Positions 20,190-29,247 of a stretch of DNA of 64,000 nucleotides are shown here, one piece after another. A program made the position numbers and the translations under genes. The notes under the pieces are model-generated. The model was not told the origin of the DNA and did no database searches. It worked only from the letters and a program-made list of their open reading frames with translations. Positions within the stretch are counted from its first letter, which is position 1; the number at the start of each line of letters is the position of its first letter. This stretch comes from WTFY01 sp965205685 (GTDB taxonomy: Bacteria > Pseudomonadota > Gammaproteobacteria > UBA4575), in NCBI GenBank assembly GCA_965205685.1, contig OZ242174.1:806001-870000 (forward strand), read 5' to 3'.

Positions 20190-21317
20190 ATGAGGATACT
20201 GATAGTTGGTGGAGGAATGGGGGGTACAATTCTGGCCAATAACCTGGCCAGGCGCCTGAGGGGCGAGCTCAAGACCGGCAAGGCAAGCATTACGATGCTG
20301 TCGGCAAGCGATCAGCATATGTACCAGCCGGGCCTGTTGTATGTAGCCGTTGGCAAGATGTCCCCGGACGAGTTGTACCGTGACCAGGCGAGCCTGCTGG
20401 AGTCCAGCATCCGCTTCGAAGTGGATCCTGTGACCAAGTTTGATCTTGCAGGCAACAACGTAACCACGGAAAGCGGCAAGCGCCATGATTACGACATCAT
20501 CGTGGTTGCGACCGGATCGCGACCGCATGCTGAGGGAACCCCTGGGCTTGCCGAGCATGCCCTGCAGTTCTACACCGAGGAAGATGCCCTTAACATGTAT
20601 CGAAGCCTGCAGGAATTTGAAGGCGGGCGCGTCGTGGTAGCGGTCGGGGTTCCGCACAAGTGTCCCATGGCTCCACTGGAAATCACGTTCATGCTGATCG
20701 ATTATTTCAAGGGACGCGGCATCATGGACAAGGTCCAGATGCATTACACCTACCCGATCGGTCGGGTACACAGCCTGGAGCCGGTCGCCAACTGGGCGGT
20801 GCCGGAATTCGAGCGCGTGGGCGTCACCTACGAAACCCTGTTCAACATGAAAGAGGTGACCGCGGACAAGGTGATCAGTGAGGAAGGTACGGAAACAGAC
20901 TATGACCTGCTGGTGACCATTCCTTCCCACAAGGGCATGGCGGTGATCGAGGAGAACGAACTGGGAGCCGGCGGGTTTATCCCGACGGATCGCCAGCGTC
21001 TCAACATCGAGGGTCATGACAATGCCTTCGTGATTGGTGATACGACCAACCTGCCGATCAGCAAGGCGGGCTCCACGGCCCACTTCGAGGCTGAGGCCCT
21101 GGCGGAAAACATTGCCGCGACCATCAAGATCGGCACGCCGGTCCGTGATTATGACGGCAAGGTCTTCTGCTTCATCGAAGCCGGTGAAGGCCGGGCCACG
21201 TACGCCATGTTCAACTACCAGAATCCACCGGATCCGAAACCCCCGACCAAGGGCATGCACTGGTTCAAGACCGTCTATAACAAGATGTACTGGGCCAGCG
21301 CGCGTGGCCTGCTGTAA
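20190..21317 (+). CDS. Sulfide:quinone reductase-like FAD oxidoreductase
   Basis: 375 residues of the SQR/FccB flavoprotein superfamily. FAD-binding GGGMGG at 7-12 near the N-terminus, VVATGSRPH at about 105-113 and the C-terminal VIGDTTNLPISKAG (281-294) are visible. Only two cysteines exist, C158 (HKCPMAP) and C327 (VFCFIE), matching the redox disulfide pair of SQRs; the third cysteine of many SQRs is missing. The C-terminal amphipathic part (FKTVYNKMYWASARG) could dock on the membrane to reach quinone. It probably oxidises sulfide or a persulfide and hands sulfur to the TusA/DsrE proteins encoded upstream. SD GAGG fits ATG 20190. Confidence 0.85.
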   Translation: MRILIVGGGMGGTILANNLARRLRGELKTGKASITMLSASDQHMYQPGLLYVAVGKMSPDELYRDQASLLESSIRFEVDPVTKFDLAGNNVTTESGKRHDYDIIVVATGSRPHAEGTPGLAEHALQFYTEEDALNMYRSLQEFEGGRVVVAVGVPHKCPMAPLEITFMLIDYFKGRGIMDKVQMHYTYPIGRVHSLEPVANWAVPEFERVGVTYETLFNMKEVTADKVISEEGTETDYDLLVTIPSHKGMAVIEENELGAGGFIPTDRQRLNIEGHDNAFVIGDTTNLPISKAGSTAHFEAEALAENIAATIKIGTPVRDYDGKVFCFIEAGEGRATYAMFNYQNPPDPKPPTKGMHWFKTVYNKMYWASARGLL

Positions 21318-21329
21318 GCGGGGTGGATC

Positions 21330-21860
21330 ATGAGTGAGACGTCCATACAATCAGAAGTCGAACGCGTCATCGAGGGGGCTGCTGATGCACTCTCTGACGA
21401 CATCGTCGCACGGCTGGGCTCCACCATGGGAGAGGGGCTGATCCTCCTCGACCAGGTCAGTCACAGCAATCTCGACAAGGCCATTCCTGTCATCAATGAG
21501 CTGGTTAATTCCGGGGACCTGGAAAGAGCGGCCAGCCTCATGCGCGTACTGGGTGCGGCAGGCGATGCCCTGGGCGATGATATCGTCGGGCGCCTTGGCG
21601 GGGTACTCAACGAGTTGCTGCTGCTGGCAGACCGACTGGCCAATAACGAGAACCTGCACAGGCTGCTGGATTTCCTGGAGCAGGATGACGTGATTGATAC
21701 ACTGGAAACCCTGTGCAAGGCGACCGCCGAGGTCAAAAATGCCCAGCCCAGCACGCCGCCGCCGGCGACGTTGATGGGTCTGGTCAATACGATGAAAGAC
21801 CCCGAGCTGCAGCAATCGCTGCAGACCTTGTCCAAGTTTGCTGCAGCCTTCAGGCGCTGA
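21330..21860 (+). CDS. DUF1641 protein
   Basis: 176 residues, helical, with the DUF1641 pattern of repeated LLxxLxxNxxLxRLLDFL-type helices. Two related halves can be seen: ADALSDDIVARLGSTMGEGL and AGDALGDDIVGRLGGVLNEL, suggesting internal duplication. DUF1641 proteins are often encoded next to SQR-like or FdhD-like genes; role unknown, possibly a subunit of the flavoprotein. It starts 12 bp after the SQR-like stop, with GGGGTGG as SD. Confidence 0.83.
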   Translation: MSETSIQSEVERVIEGAADALSDDIVARLGSTMGEGLILLDQVSHSNLDKAIPVINELVNSGDLERAASLMRVLGAAGDALGDDIVGRLGGVLNELLLLADRLANNENLHRLLDFLEQDDVIDTLETLCKATAEVKNAQPSTPPPATLMGLVNTMKDPELQQSLQTLSKFAAAFRR

Positions 21861-21878
21861 CAGGAAATTTTTGCGACT

Positions 21879-21908
21879 CATACCTTCGTCGATGCCGGCG
21901 AAGGTATG
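21879..21908. terminator. Strong hairpin between convergent DUF1641 gene and glnS
   Basis: Perfect 10-bp stem CATACCTTCG / CGAAGGTATG with a 10-nt loop. No T run follows on either strand, so it is not a canonical intrinsic terminator; position between convergent genes suggests it limits readthrough or protects 3' ends. Confidence 0.45.
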
Positions 21909-21997
21909 CAGTGTGCACGGGGCTTGCGTGGTGGAACCACCGCCCCTGGGAGTTCAGTAGCCTTCCATCAGGGCATGCGTGCAGCGTGCTTGGCGAG

Positions 21998-23674
21998 TCA
22001 TACTTTCCTTTCCAGCTTCTGCCAGCTGTCACGCAGCGTGACGATGCGGTTGAACACCGGGTGCTCCTTTCGAGTGTGTACGCGGTCCAGGCAAAAATAG
22101 CCCTGCCTCTCAAACTGTACGCGGTCTTCCAAGGCTAACGCCTGGGCTGCAGGCTCAATCTTGCAATCCTGCAGTACCTTAAGGGAATCCGGGTTCAGGG
22201 ATGCTGCAAGCTCCGGGCTTGATCCGGGATCCGGGATATTGAACAGCCGGTCATAGAGGCGCACCTCAGCATCCATGGCATGCTTGGCCGAAACCCAGTG
22301 GATGACTCCCTTGACCTTCTTTTTCCTTCCTGCGGCCCCCTGGCTTTCCGGATCATAGCGACAACGCAATTCCGTCACCTCCCCGGCCTCGTCCTTGATG
22401 ACGTCCGTGCAGGTGATGTTGTACGCGTAGCGAAGGCGCACCTCTCGCCCGGGCGCCAGGCGAAAGAACTTGCGGGGAGGGTCCTCCATGAAATCGTCCT
22501 GCTCAATGTACAGGGTGCGCGAGAACGGAACGGAGCGCCTTCCCATGTCCGGGTCTTTCGGATGGTTGGCGACATCCAGCATCTCCACCTGGTCTTCGGG
22601 ATAGTTTTCAATCACCACCTTGAGCGGCTTGAGCACGCACATGATGCGTGCAGCACAGGGGTCCAGGAATTCACGGATACAGTTCTCAAGGACGCTCATC
22701 TCGATCAGGGCGTCTTTTTTGGTAATGCCGATACGATCGCAAAAATCCCGAATGGCTTCCGGTGGAATGCCGCGCCGTCGCATGCCCGACAGCGTCGGCA
22801 TGCGCGGGTCATCCCAGCCGGAGACGTGCTTTTCCTGGACCAGGGAATTGAGCTTGCGCTTGCTCGTGATCGTGTAGTCCAGCGCCAGTCGTGCAAACTC
22901 GATCTGCTGGGGGTGGCAGGGGGTTTCGAGTGTATCGAGCACCCAGTCATACAGGGGGCGGTGATCCTCGAACTCCAGGGTGCAAAGGGAATGCGTGATG
23001 GTCTCCAGAGCATCGGATATGCAGTGCGTGTAGTCGTACATCGGGTAGATACACCACGCATTTTGCGTTCTCGGGTGTACCGTATGCTTGATTCGGTACA
23101 GCACGGGGTCGCGCATGTTGATGTTCGGGGATGCCATGTCGATCTTGGCGCGAAGGACATGCTCACCTTCGCGAAATTCACCCTCACGCATGCGCTTGAA
23201 CAGGTCCAGGTTCTCCTGCACCGTGCGGTTGCGGTAGGGGCTCTCCACACCGGGTTCGGTAAGCGTTCCGCGCTGGCGGCGGATTTCCTCGGAATCCAGA
23301 CTGCAGACGAAGGCCTTGCCGGATTCGATCAGCTGGACCGCGTAGTCATAGAGCTGCTCGAAGTAATCCGAAGCGTAGCAAAGCTTCGACCATTCAAATC
23401 CTAGCCAGCGGATGTCTTCCTGGATCGCATCAATGTATTCCTGGCTTTCCTTGTCCGGGTTGGTATCGTCGAAACGCAGGTTGCAAAGGCCCTGATAGTC
23501 CCCGGCGACGCCGAAATTCAGGCAAATGGACTTGGCATGCCCGATATGCAGGTAGCCGTTGGGCTCGGGTGGGAAGCGGGTGAGGACCTTGCTGTCGTTT
23601 TTCCCATCTGTCAGGTCCTGATCTATAATCTGGCGGATAAAGTTCTTCGGGGGTTCTTCAGTTCGGTTGTTCAT
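21998..23674 (-). CDS. glnS: Glutaminyl-tRNA synthetase
   Basis: Class I synthetase charging tRNA-Gln, 558 residues from ATG 23674 (E. coli 554). The open frame extends to 23944 but those 90 codons are not family sequence. Motifs: FPPEPNGYLHIGH with HIGH at 43-46, FDDTNPDKE, and the KMSKS equivalent TITSKRKL. The C-terminal anticodon-binding beta barrels end in DSWQKLERKV. No good SD is visible before the ATG. Confidence 0.96.
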   Translation of the reverse strand: MNNRTEEPPKNFIRQIIDQDLTDGKNDSKVLTRFPPEPNGYLHIGHAKSICLNFGVAGDYQGLCNLRFDDTNPDKESQEYIDAIQEDIRWLGFEWSKLCYASDYFEQLYDYAVQLIESGKAFVCSLDSEEIRRQRGTLTEPGVESPYRNRTVQENLDLFKRMREGEFREGEHVLRAKIDMASPNINMRDPVLYRIKHTVHPRTQNAWCIYPMYDYTHCISDALETITHSLCTLEFEDHRPLYDWVLDTLETPCHPQQIEFARLALDYTITSKRKLNSLVQEKHVSGWDDPRMPTLSGMRRRGIPPEAIRDFCDRIGITKKDALIEMSVLENCIREFLDPCAARIMCVLKPLKVVIENYPEDQVEMLDVANHPKDPDMGRRSVPFSRTLYIEQDDFMEDPPRKFFRLAPGREVRLRYAYNITCTDVIKDEAGEVTELRCRYDPESQGAAGRKKKVKGVIHWVSAKHAMDAEVRLYDRLFNIPDPGSSPELAASLNPDSLKVLQDCKIEPAAQALALEDRVQFERQGYFCLDRVHTRKEHPVFNRIVTLRDSWQKLERKV

Positions 23675-23894
23675 CAGATCTGAACGGCTTTTCGGTCGCA
23701 AACCGGCTCGGGAGATTTTTGCATGGTCGGGGTACGCTCGCTGGAATGTATCAGAACCCAATAAACCTGAATTGTAAAGAATTGATGTTGTGTGTCTGGC
23801 CCATGCAGCTTTGCAGTGTGCACCATGGGTCTGCCCGAAAATTCCGGCCTGATCAAAATTGATTTCCCAGAACCACAAGACAGCTAGCCCGGCA

Positions 23895-24695
23895 ATGGCC
23901 CTTGAGCTCTTGAAGGCAGACAGCATACGGGACTTTCTGACCAAACAGGGTGTCAGCAGTCAATATCGTATCGATGTCTTGCCAACCGTGACCTCCACCA
24001 ACGATTACCTGGCAGAGCTCGGCTTGGCGGGTACGGGCTGTGTAGCCGTATGCATCGCAGATCAACAAACGCAGGGTAAGGGGCGGTTCGGGCACTCCTG
24101 GTGGTCTCCGGCAGGGGTGAACCTATACCTGTCGATGCAGTGGGGCCTGCAGCAATGGAGAACGCAGTATGAAGTGCTTGGGTTAAGGCTGCTAATCGCC
24201 ATTGCACAACTCCTGGAACAGCTTGGAGTCGATGGTGTGAGGCTCAAGTGGCCGAATGACATCTGTGTGGCCGGCAAGAAACTGGGTGGAATCTTGATTG
24301 AGCGGAAGGCGACCTCGGTGCAACACAGCCTGATCATCGGGGTGGGCCTCAATGTGGCCATGTCGCAGGCCAAGGAATTCCAGGAAACATCTGGATGGAT
24401 AGACCTACTCAGCGCTTATCCCGACTGGAGCCTGTTCAGGAACGAGCTGGCGGCTCACGTGATCACGATTTTAACCCGTGTGCTAGATACACTGGATGAT
24501 AGTGACCCCGAAGATCTGTGTTCCGCCTGGGACCGGTACGATTCGTTGAGCAATCAAAAGGTGAGGTTTTTGTACAAGGACCGTGACATGTTTGGGGAGG
24601 CCAAGGGGATCGATGCCCAGGGCTCTATCGTGATGCGCGTGAATGGCGAAGACTTACACTTGCACAGTGCTCATGTACGGGAGCTGCGGTCGTGA
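23895..24695 (+). CDS. birA: Biotin--[acetyl-CoA-carboxylase] ligase lacking the HTH domain
   Basis: Biotin protein ligase, 266 residues, attaching biotin to AccB through biotinyl-AMP. Catalytic signatures: TVTSTNDYL, QTQGKGRFGHSWWSPAG, RLKWPNDI, KKLGGILIE. The protein starts (MALELLKADSIRDFL) at the place corresponding to the end of the DNA-binding wing in E. coli BirA (321 aa). The frame is closed by a TGA at 23850-23852, so the N-terminal repressor domain is not encoded here. It would be a monofunctional ligase without a role in bio operon repression. Start is uncertain: no SD, and a TTG at 23859 is also in frame. Confidence 0.92.
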   Translation: MALELLKADSIRDFLTKQGVSSQYRIDVLPTVTSTNDYLAELGLAGTGCVAVCIADQQTQGKGRFGHSWWSPAGVNLYLSMQWGLQQWRTQYEVLGLRLLIAIAQLLEQLGVDGVRLKWPNDICVAGKKLGGILIERKATSVQHSLIIGVGLNVAMSQAKEFQETSGWIDLLSAYPDWSLFRNELAAHVITILTRVLDTLDDSDPEDLCSAWDRYDSLSNQKVRFLYKDRDMFGEAKGIDAQGSIVMRVNGEDLHLHSAHVRELRS

Positions 24696-25432
24696 AGGCA
24701 CTTCTTGATCTCGGCAACAGCCGTTGCAAGTTTGCAATCCTCGATCCAGAAGCGGAGGACACATTTGGAGCCTTGCCGTACCAAGATGAAGACAGGCTGG
24801 AAGTCATCGCATCCGTTTTGCAGCCATATGAGCAACTGGACGGAATCATTGTCTGTTCCGTGCTTGGCTTGGGATTGAATGACCGGTTGCAGGAACGGTT
24901 TCCGGCAAGCAGGTTTTATTTTCTGGATCCTTCCGAGAACTGTTTCGGTGTCACGTCTGCGTACGAAAATCCTGGGACATTGGGGGCAGACCGGCTGGCC
25001 GCATTGATTGCGGCCAAGGTGCGCTATCAGGGCAGTACATGTATTGTGGACAGTGGAACGGCAGTCACAGTCGATGCATTGGATCAGAGTGGCGTGCATC
25101 GCGGGGGTGTCATATTCCCTGGGTTTGGCAGCATGCGTGCGGCACTTGAAATGGATACCGCAATGGACGTCGAGGAGGAGGCGGATAGTTTTGCAGTTCC
25201 CGCGACATCTACCCGGGATGCCATCTATAGCGGGTGCCTGAGTGCAGTTGCGGGTGGCATCAGCCGGGCCGTGAATGGCATGCAGACTGAGGGCGCAGCC
25301 TTCGATCAGATCATACTGACTGGAGGGGATGCTGAACTTCTGATGCCGCTACTTGCCCAAAAGGTCATCCACGAGCCCCACTGGGTGCTGGAGGGTTTGA
25401 GGCATGTGTCCAAGAGTCTGGATGCAGAGTGA
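24692..25432 (+). CDS. coaX: Type III pantothenate kinase
   Basis: First step of CoA synthesis (pantothenate + ATP), in the cytoplasm. 246 residues. ASKHA-fold motifs: DLGNSRCKF at 6-14, GADRLAAL, and DSGTAVTVD. The GTG start overlaps the birA stop by 4 nt (GTGA), the usual birA-coaX coupling of gammaproteobacteria. Confidence 0.95.
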   Translation: MKALLDLGNSRCKFAILDPEAEDTFGALPYQDEDRLEVIASVLQPYEQLDGIIVCSVLGLGLNDRLQERFPASRFYFLDPSENCFGVTSAYENPGTLGADRLAALIAAKVRYQGSTCIVDSGTAVTVDALDQSGVHRGGVIFPGFGSMRAALEMDTAMDVEEEADSFAVPATSTRDAIYSGCLSAVAGGISRAVNGMQTEGAAFDQIILTGGDAELLMPLLAQKVIHEPHWVLEGLRHVSKSLDAE

Positions 25433-25436
25433 GCCA

Positions 25437-25465
25437 TTGCCTGATATTTGGGAAGTCATTACACT
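25437..25465 (+). promoter_or_regulatory. Candidate promoter of the tRNA-Thr (TGT) gene
   Basis: TTGCCT (25437-25442), 17-nt spacer, TACACT (25460-25465), ending 17 bp before the tRNA. Consensus match is moderate. Confidence 0.45.
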
Positions 25466-25482
25466 CGTTGAGGCACTGAATT

Positions 25483-25558
25483 GCTGGCGTAGCTCAGTTG
25501 GCAGAGCAGCTGATTTGTAATCAGCAGGTCGTTGGTTCGAATCCAATCGCCAGCTCCA
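25483..25558 (+). tRNA. tRNA-Thr (TGT)
   Basis: 76 nt; acceptor GCTGGCG / CGCCAGC, anticodon loop TTTGTAA (TGT), T arm GTTCGAATC, CCA encoded. Equivalent of thrU in the E. coli thrU-tyrU-glyT-thrT cluster; here a lipoprotein gene separates it from the next tRNA. Confidence 0.96.
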
Positions 25559-25668
25559 ATTAAAACAGGTCCCTCCGGCCCCAAAGGCTTGCAATAGAGA
25601 TGGAATTGAACAACGTCTGGGACCACCTTAATTCCAGCCAACGGACCTGCGCACCAAGGAGCGTCCTC

Positions 25669-26409
25669 TTGTCCTGTCGACACACAGTAAAGCATATGCT
25701 TTGCCTGGCAACCTTTGCTTGCCTGGCAAGTGCATGTGTCCCCGAGCATTCAGGTGTCGGTCAGGATTCGACGTCTCCTTTACCTGCATCACTAGATGGT
25801 ATCTGGAGAGGGGATTTTGATATCGAAGGAAGAGGCCCGTTTGACTTTACGGCATTGCATATTAATGGCAAGGCGTTCGCCTACAGCCGGCGTGCAGGAG
25901 CGTTGTATTCAGGCAGCGTGGAAAGGGATGGGGAGACTGTGACTTCCACTTACACGCTGTTCCTGCGAGGTGGCTTCCCGCTGGATGCCGCAATAATCAC
26001 AGGGGAATTGAAAGAAAGAAACAGGATTGCCTCACGCTTTGTAACCATGAACGGACGCAATACCGGGGCATTGGACCTTGCCTACGATGCGGCCTATGAC
26101 ACACCTTCCTCTTTGCGCAGGCTTTCCGGTGTCTGGTCATACATTGACAGGAATAACCAGACGATTGAATTCCAGATTGACTCTGGGGGTCAAATCAAAG
26201 GCCATGATTCTAGAAACTGTGAATACCTGGGAATGCTGGATGTCATCGACCCCGATCACAATGCGTACGAGGTGGACGTGCAGGTCAGGGGATGTGGATC
26301 AGTGTCGGGGGACTATGAGGGTGCATCCTTCATGGAAGGCGATCAACTGAGTATGCTCATCTCGAATGCGAACCGTGCACTGTTTTTCCAATTCAGCCCA
26401 AGCCCATAG
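25669..26409 (+). CDS. Putative lipoprotein with duplicated domain
   Basis: The TTG at 25669 has a strong SD, AAGGAG at 25656-25661 (7-nt spacing), and yields 246 residues starting with a basic/hydrophobic signal ending LASAC (Cys23), a plausible lipobox. An ATG at 25696 would leave no basic n-region. The mature part seems to have two related beta-rich halves, opening LDGIWRGDF and LSGVWSYID, each ending in a DY/EGAS- or RF-type strand, reminiscent of lipocalin-like calycin folds. Function unknown. It is inserted between tRNA genes that are normally adjacent. Confidence 0.68.
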   Translation: MSCRHTVKHMLCLATFACLASACVPEHSGVGQDSTSPLPASLDGIWRGDFDIEGRGPFDFTALHINGKAFAYSRRAGALYSGSVERDGETVTSTYTLFLRGGFPLDAAIITGELKERNRIASRFVTMNGRNTGALDLAYDAAYDTPSSLRRLSGVWSYIDRNNQTIEFQIDSGGQIKGHDSRNCEYLGMLDVIDPDHNAYEVDVQVRGCGSVSGDYEGASFMEGDQLSMLISNANRALFFQFSPSP

Positions 26410-26491
26410 TACTTCGAATCCGAAAGGATGCTGCCTGGTGCCTTGATACAGGCTATGCTTAATCAAGGAATCTGGGCCTTGCCATACAATA

Positions 26492-26521
26492 TTGACAGTA
26501 CATGGATATATGCCACACAAT
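26492..26521 (+). promoter_or_regulatory. Candidate promoter of the Tyr-Gly-Thr tRNA cluster
   Basis: Perfect TTGACA (26492-26497), 18-nt spacer, CACAAT (26516-26521), 11 bp before tRNA-Tyr. Confidence 0.5.
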
Positions 26522-26532
26522 CCCTGCCCTTT

Positions 26533-26617
26533 GGAGGGGTACCCAAGCGGTCAACGGGAGCAGACTGTAAATCTGCCGGCTCAGCCTTCGGAGGTTCGAA
26601 TCCTTCCCCCTCCACCA
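26533..26617 (+). tRNA. tRNA-Tyr (GTA)
   Basis: 85-nt class II tRNA with a long variable arm; acceptor GGAGGGG / CCCCTCC region, anticodon loop CTGTAAA (GTA), T arm GTTCGAATC, CCA encoded. Confidence 0.96.
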
Positions 26618-26663
26618 TTTAAAGTTTAGAATCCGGCACTGAAATGGTCCTGTTTCAGGTTCT

Positions 26664-26737
<74 letters not shown>

Positions 26738-26777
26738 TGCTGCCACAATACGATTGTATACTGCACACACGTTTATA

Positions 26778-26853
<76 letters not shown>

Positions 26854-27072
26854 TTTGAACAGTCCAAGAACGTCCTAACAGTCACCTAAAGTATAAGACA
26901 TTGGTAAAATTCGCTGAAATGCACTACAAAGAGACGAAGAAATAGGCCCATTTAAGTCAGAATTTCGCATAAAGTCCGGACCAATTTCTGGGCAAGAGCC
27001 ACAATCAAACCATTTCCACAAATGCTTTGGAATAGTTTATGGGGGAAACAAATAGAGCAAGACTCATTTTGA

Positions 27073-27801
27073 TTATTCTTCGAGTAGCCATTTGCCATAC
27101 GCGTTTATATCTATCATCGGTACAGTTGAACTAAGTTGCAATTCAGAGATCAATTTAAATAAAAATGCAGTAGCTGCTTTCGATTCTGGCAACAGATCAA
27201 ATTGGTTACTATTTCTGTCATGGAAAAAGCAACCATGACTCGCAACACATCCGATATTTAACAAAGCACCATCCTTCTCTGACTCTAGCTGGTTTAGCAG
27301 AGAACCACCTAAAGCTGGATTCCAGTCACTCTCTAATGTGAGTAAACCACCTATTATTGGAATTAAAGGTTTGGGAGGGTACACGCCTCCAGCATGTGGT
27401 ATTGGCAGAGAAGTCCGATGAAGATTCCGCACACTTCTTGCTTTTTCTTGCGCATATCTAACCATATTTAAGTTTAATGTTTGTTTCGCCTCAAAAACCG
27501 CGTAAACGCTCTCGGCGGGAATGACTGTCTGTCCCTCAAAATTAAATACGAATGGCGAGTACTGGCGGTCAAATACTGCAACGTCTATTTGGTCGCTAAA
27601 CATGCCATTACTATCGACAATAAAAGCATTTGCAGCTTGATACCTTTCAGGCAGATACGTTTCTAGAAGTTCTAGCCAGACAGCTTCACTTCCATCTCCC
27701 TTTGCGCCTGGATGCGCAAACGAACTGCGAACAATTGATAATTTGCCTTCTATGTCCTTGTGAAGATTTTTGAGCAGTTCCGGGAGTGACCATTTATTCA
27801 T
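27073..27801 (-). CDS. nucC: CBASS effector endonuclease NucC
   Basis: Homotrimeric (hexamer when active) DNA endonuclease switched on by cyclic tri-adenylate; it destroys the chromosome of infected cells. 242 residues from ATG 27801, which gives the same N-terminus as E. coli NucC (NKWSLPELL versus SDWSLSQLF) and puts the catalytic residues at D73 (QIDVAVFD), E104 and K106 (VFEAKQT), the numbering of the E. coli enzyme. HRTSLPIPHAGG and CVASHG are further family blocks. An in-frame GTG at 27807 overlapping the upstream stop is the alternative start. Last gene of the CBASS operon. Confidence 0.95.
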   Translation of the reverse strand: MNKWSLPELLKNLHKDIEGKLSIVRSSFAHPGAKGDGSEAVWLELLETYLPERYQAANAFIVDSNGMFSDQIDVAVFDRQYSPFVFNFEGQTVIPAESVYAVFEAKQTLNLNMVRYAQEKARSVRNLHRTSLPIPHAGGVYPPKPLIPIIGGLLTLESDWNPALGGSLLNQLESEKDGALLNIGCVASHGCFFHDRNSNQFDLLPESKAATAFLFKLISELQLSSTVPMIDINAYGKWLLEE

Positions 27802-27803
27802 TT

Positions 27804-28736
27804 TCACTGCTCTTCAAACGGTGGAGTAGGTTCAATCGCTTGAGCAACCCTAAGTGCCTGGTCAGGTGTAATAGATTGATTGGGATATGCATCTAAGACG
27901 ATTGCTGGAATTAGTCTTTGGGTCAGGTCAGAAAATGTAAATCCATACTCCCTGTCACCAGTTGGTCCTGTCACTTCTACCAAGGAATTGATTTGTGTCT
28001 GCGTGAAGCCAAGCTGAGATAAAGGGGAACTCAATACGGAAAATCGTTGCTTTGTCTCCGGACGAGAAAATTTGAGTATGTCTGCCGCACGCCTCTTGAT
28101 TGCGGGATCCAGAGCATTTATACGATTAGTGCACATAATTACTGCCACAGGCAGTCGTCGATTAGCGATCCGGTCAATACCTCTGATAAATGCATTTACC
28201 CCTGCTTTATCTTCATGGTGCATCTGTGCTTCTTCCCTGGATTGCGCCAAGGCATCAGCCTCGTCAACAAGTAAAATTACACCACCTCTCGAAGCACCAT
28301 TGGATGATTTCAGTTTTTGTGCCTCAGAAACCGTATATTCAAATGCGCTGGAAATAAGGTGTGTCATTTCTCCCACTCGTCCTTGCCCACGACTGGAAAG
28401 GCTTAAAGGCAGTAGAGTTAAGTCAACATCTTCATGTCGGGCAACCGCATCGCCGATGGTTTCCGCTAACTCTGATTTGCCTGAACCAACATCTCCAGCC
28501 AAAACTACGAGTGGTGGGCGTCGTAGAATTATATTAACTAATTGATCAGCGTCAGCATGATGTTTTGAAGCCCATTGTTTTAATCCTTGTGGATTAATAA
28601 GAAGAGACAATATTTTGGTTAATCGTTTCTTATGATCATCTAAGCCTACTAACCGACTCAGCCGTTCCTGTGCATCCAAATCAGGATACAAAATGGCTGT
28701 CTCAAAAAGACCATTCATTGCTGATGATGTGCTCAT
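27804..28736 (-). CDS. cap6: CBASS TRIP13-like AAA+ ATPase (Cap6)
   Basis: 310-residue AAA+ protein related to eukaryotic TRIP13/Pch2. In type III CBASS it disassembles the HORMA-nucleotidyltransferase complex and so keeps the system off. Walker A is GDVGSGKS at 81-88 and Walker B VILLVDEA at 153-160 with E159; sensor/arginine region follows (MCTNRINALDPAIKRRA). It overlaps the HORMA gene by 4 nt (ATGA) and ends 2 bp before the chosen nucC start. Confidence 0.94.
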   Translation of the reverse strand: MSTSSAMNGLFETAILYPDLDAQERLSRLVGLDDHKKRLTKILSLLINPQGLKQWASKHHADADQLVNIILRRPPLVVLAGDVGSGKSELAETIGDAVARHEDVDLTLLPLSLSSRGQGRVGEMTHLISSAFEYTVSEAQKLKSSNGASRGGVILLVDEADALAQSREEAQMHHEDKAGVNAFIRGIDRIANRRLPVAVIMCTNRINALDPAIKRRAADILKFSRPETKQRFSVLSSPLSQLGFTQTQINSLVEVTGPTGDREYGFTFSDLTQRLIPAIVLDAYPNQSITPDQALRVAQAIEPTPPFEEQ

Positions 28737-29239
28737 ACATAACTCCTTACACTGGAACGTGACAATGCTTTTCCCCCAGCTGAATAAGTGCGGTCATGTT
28801 CAAGATAGCCATTAATACCAGGTGTGTCCGCCGTGCTTCTATTAATTGGCAAACTATTTTTAAACAGCTCTTTTTCTTTTTCTGTAAGCTCAAACCATTT
28901 ACTTGAATATTCAAGAAAACTGTAAAATGAAGCACCAGAAATATCGCAACCCGGTCTAACTTTCCCCGGATCGTCATTAGCCGAATATTCAATATCACTG
29001 GCATGGTATATCAAAGTTGGTTCTGTCCAGTTCCCGTCTTTTTTAAACCCGTAAGATACTTTTTCCAGATATCCATGCTTTAAATACAGTGCAATTTCTC
29101 TTTCATAGTTTTCTATCATCCTGTCGTTAGGACTACCATAAAATCGTTGCATGCGCTTTAGATCGGTTGCCACTTTAGATGCAAGGTAGTTTGCATGAGT
29201 AATTGTGAATGTCTTTGCTTCTGTTGTTGTATAGCTCAT
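28733..29239 (-). CDS. cap7: CBASS bacterial HORMA-domain protein (Cap7)
   Basis: 168 residues. Bacterial HORMA family member that binds a closure peptide on infection and activates the cyclase. The start FTITHANYLASKVATDLKR and YGFKKDGNWTEPTLIY are hallmark segments. I chose ATG 29239 because GAGG lies 6 nt upstream; an upstream GTG at 29251 would overlap the cyclase stop. The end of the protein (RSSVRSYV) would belong to the safety-belt region. Confidence 0.93.
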   Translation of the reverse strand: MSYTTTEAKTFTITHANYLASKVATDLKRMQRFYGSPNDRMIENYEREIALYLKHGYLEKVSYGFKKDGNWTEPTLIYHASDIEYSANDDPGKVRPGCDISGASFYSFLEYSSKWFELTEKEKELFKNSLPINRSTADTPGINGYLEHDRTYSAGGKALSRSSVRSYV

Positions 29240-29247
29240 TTCATACC

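Noticed and set aside
20061..21350. 429-codon open frame on the minus strand
   Set aside because: Exact antisense of the SQR-like gene; arises from high GC codon bias, with no protein-like motifs.
22280..23404. 374-codon open frame on the plus strand
   Set aside because: Antisense to glnS, whose identity is certain.
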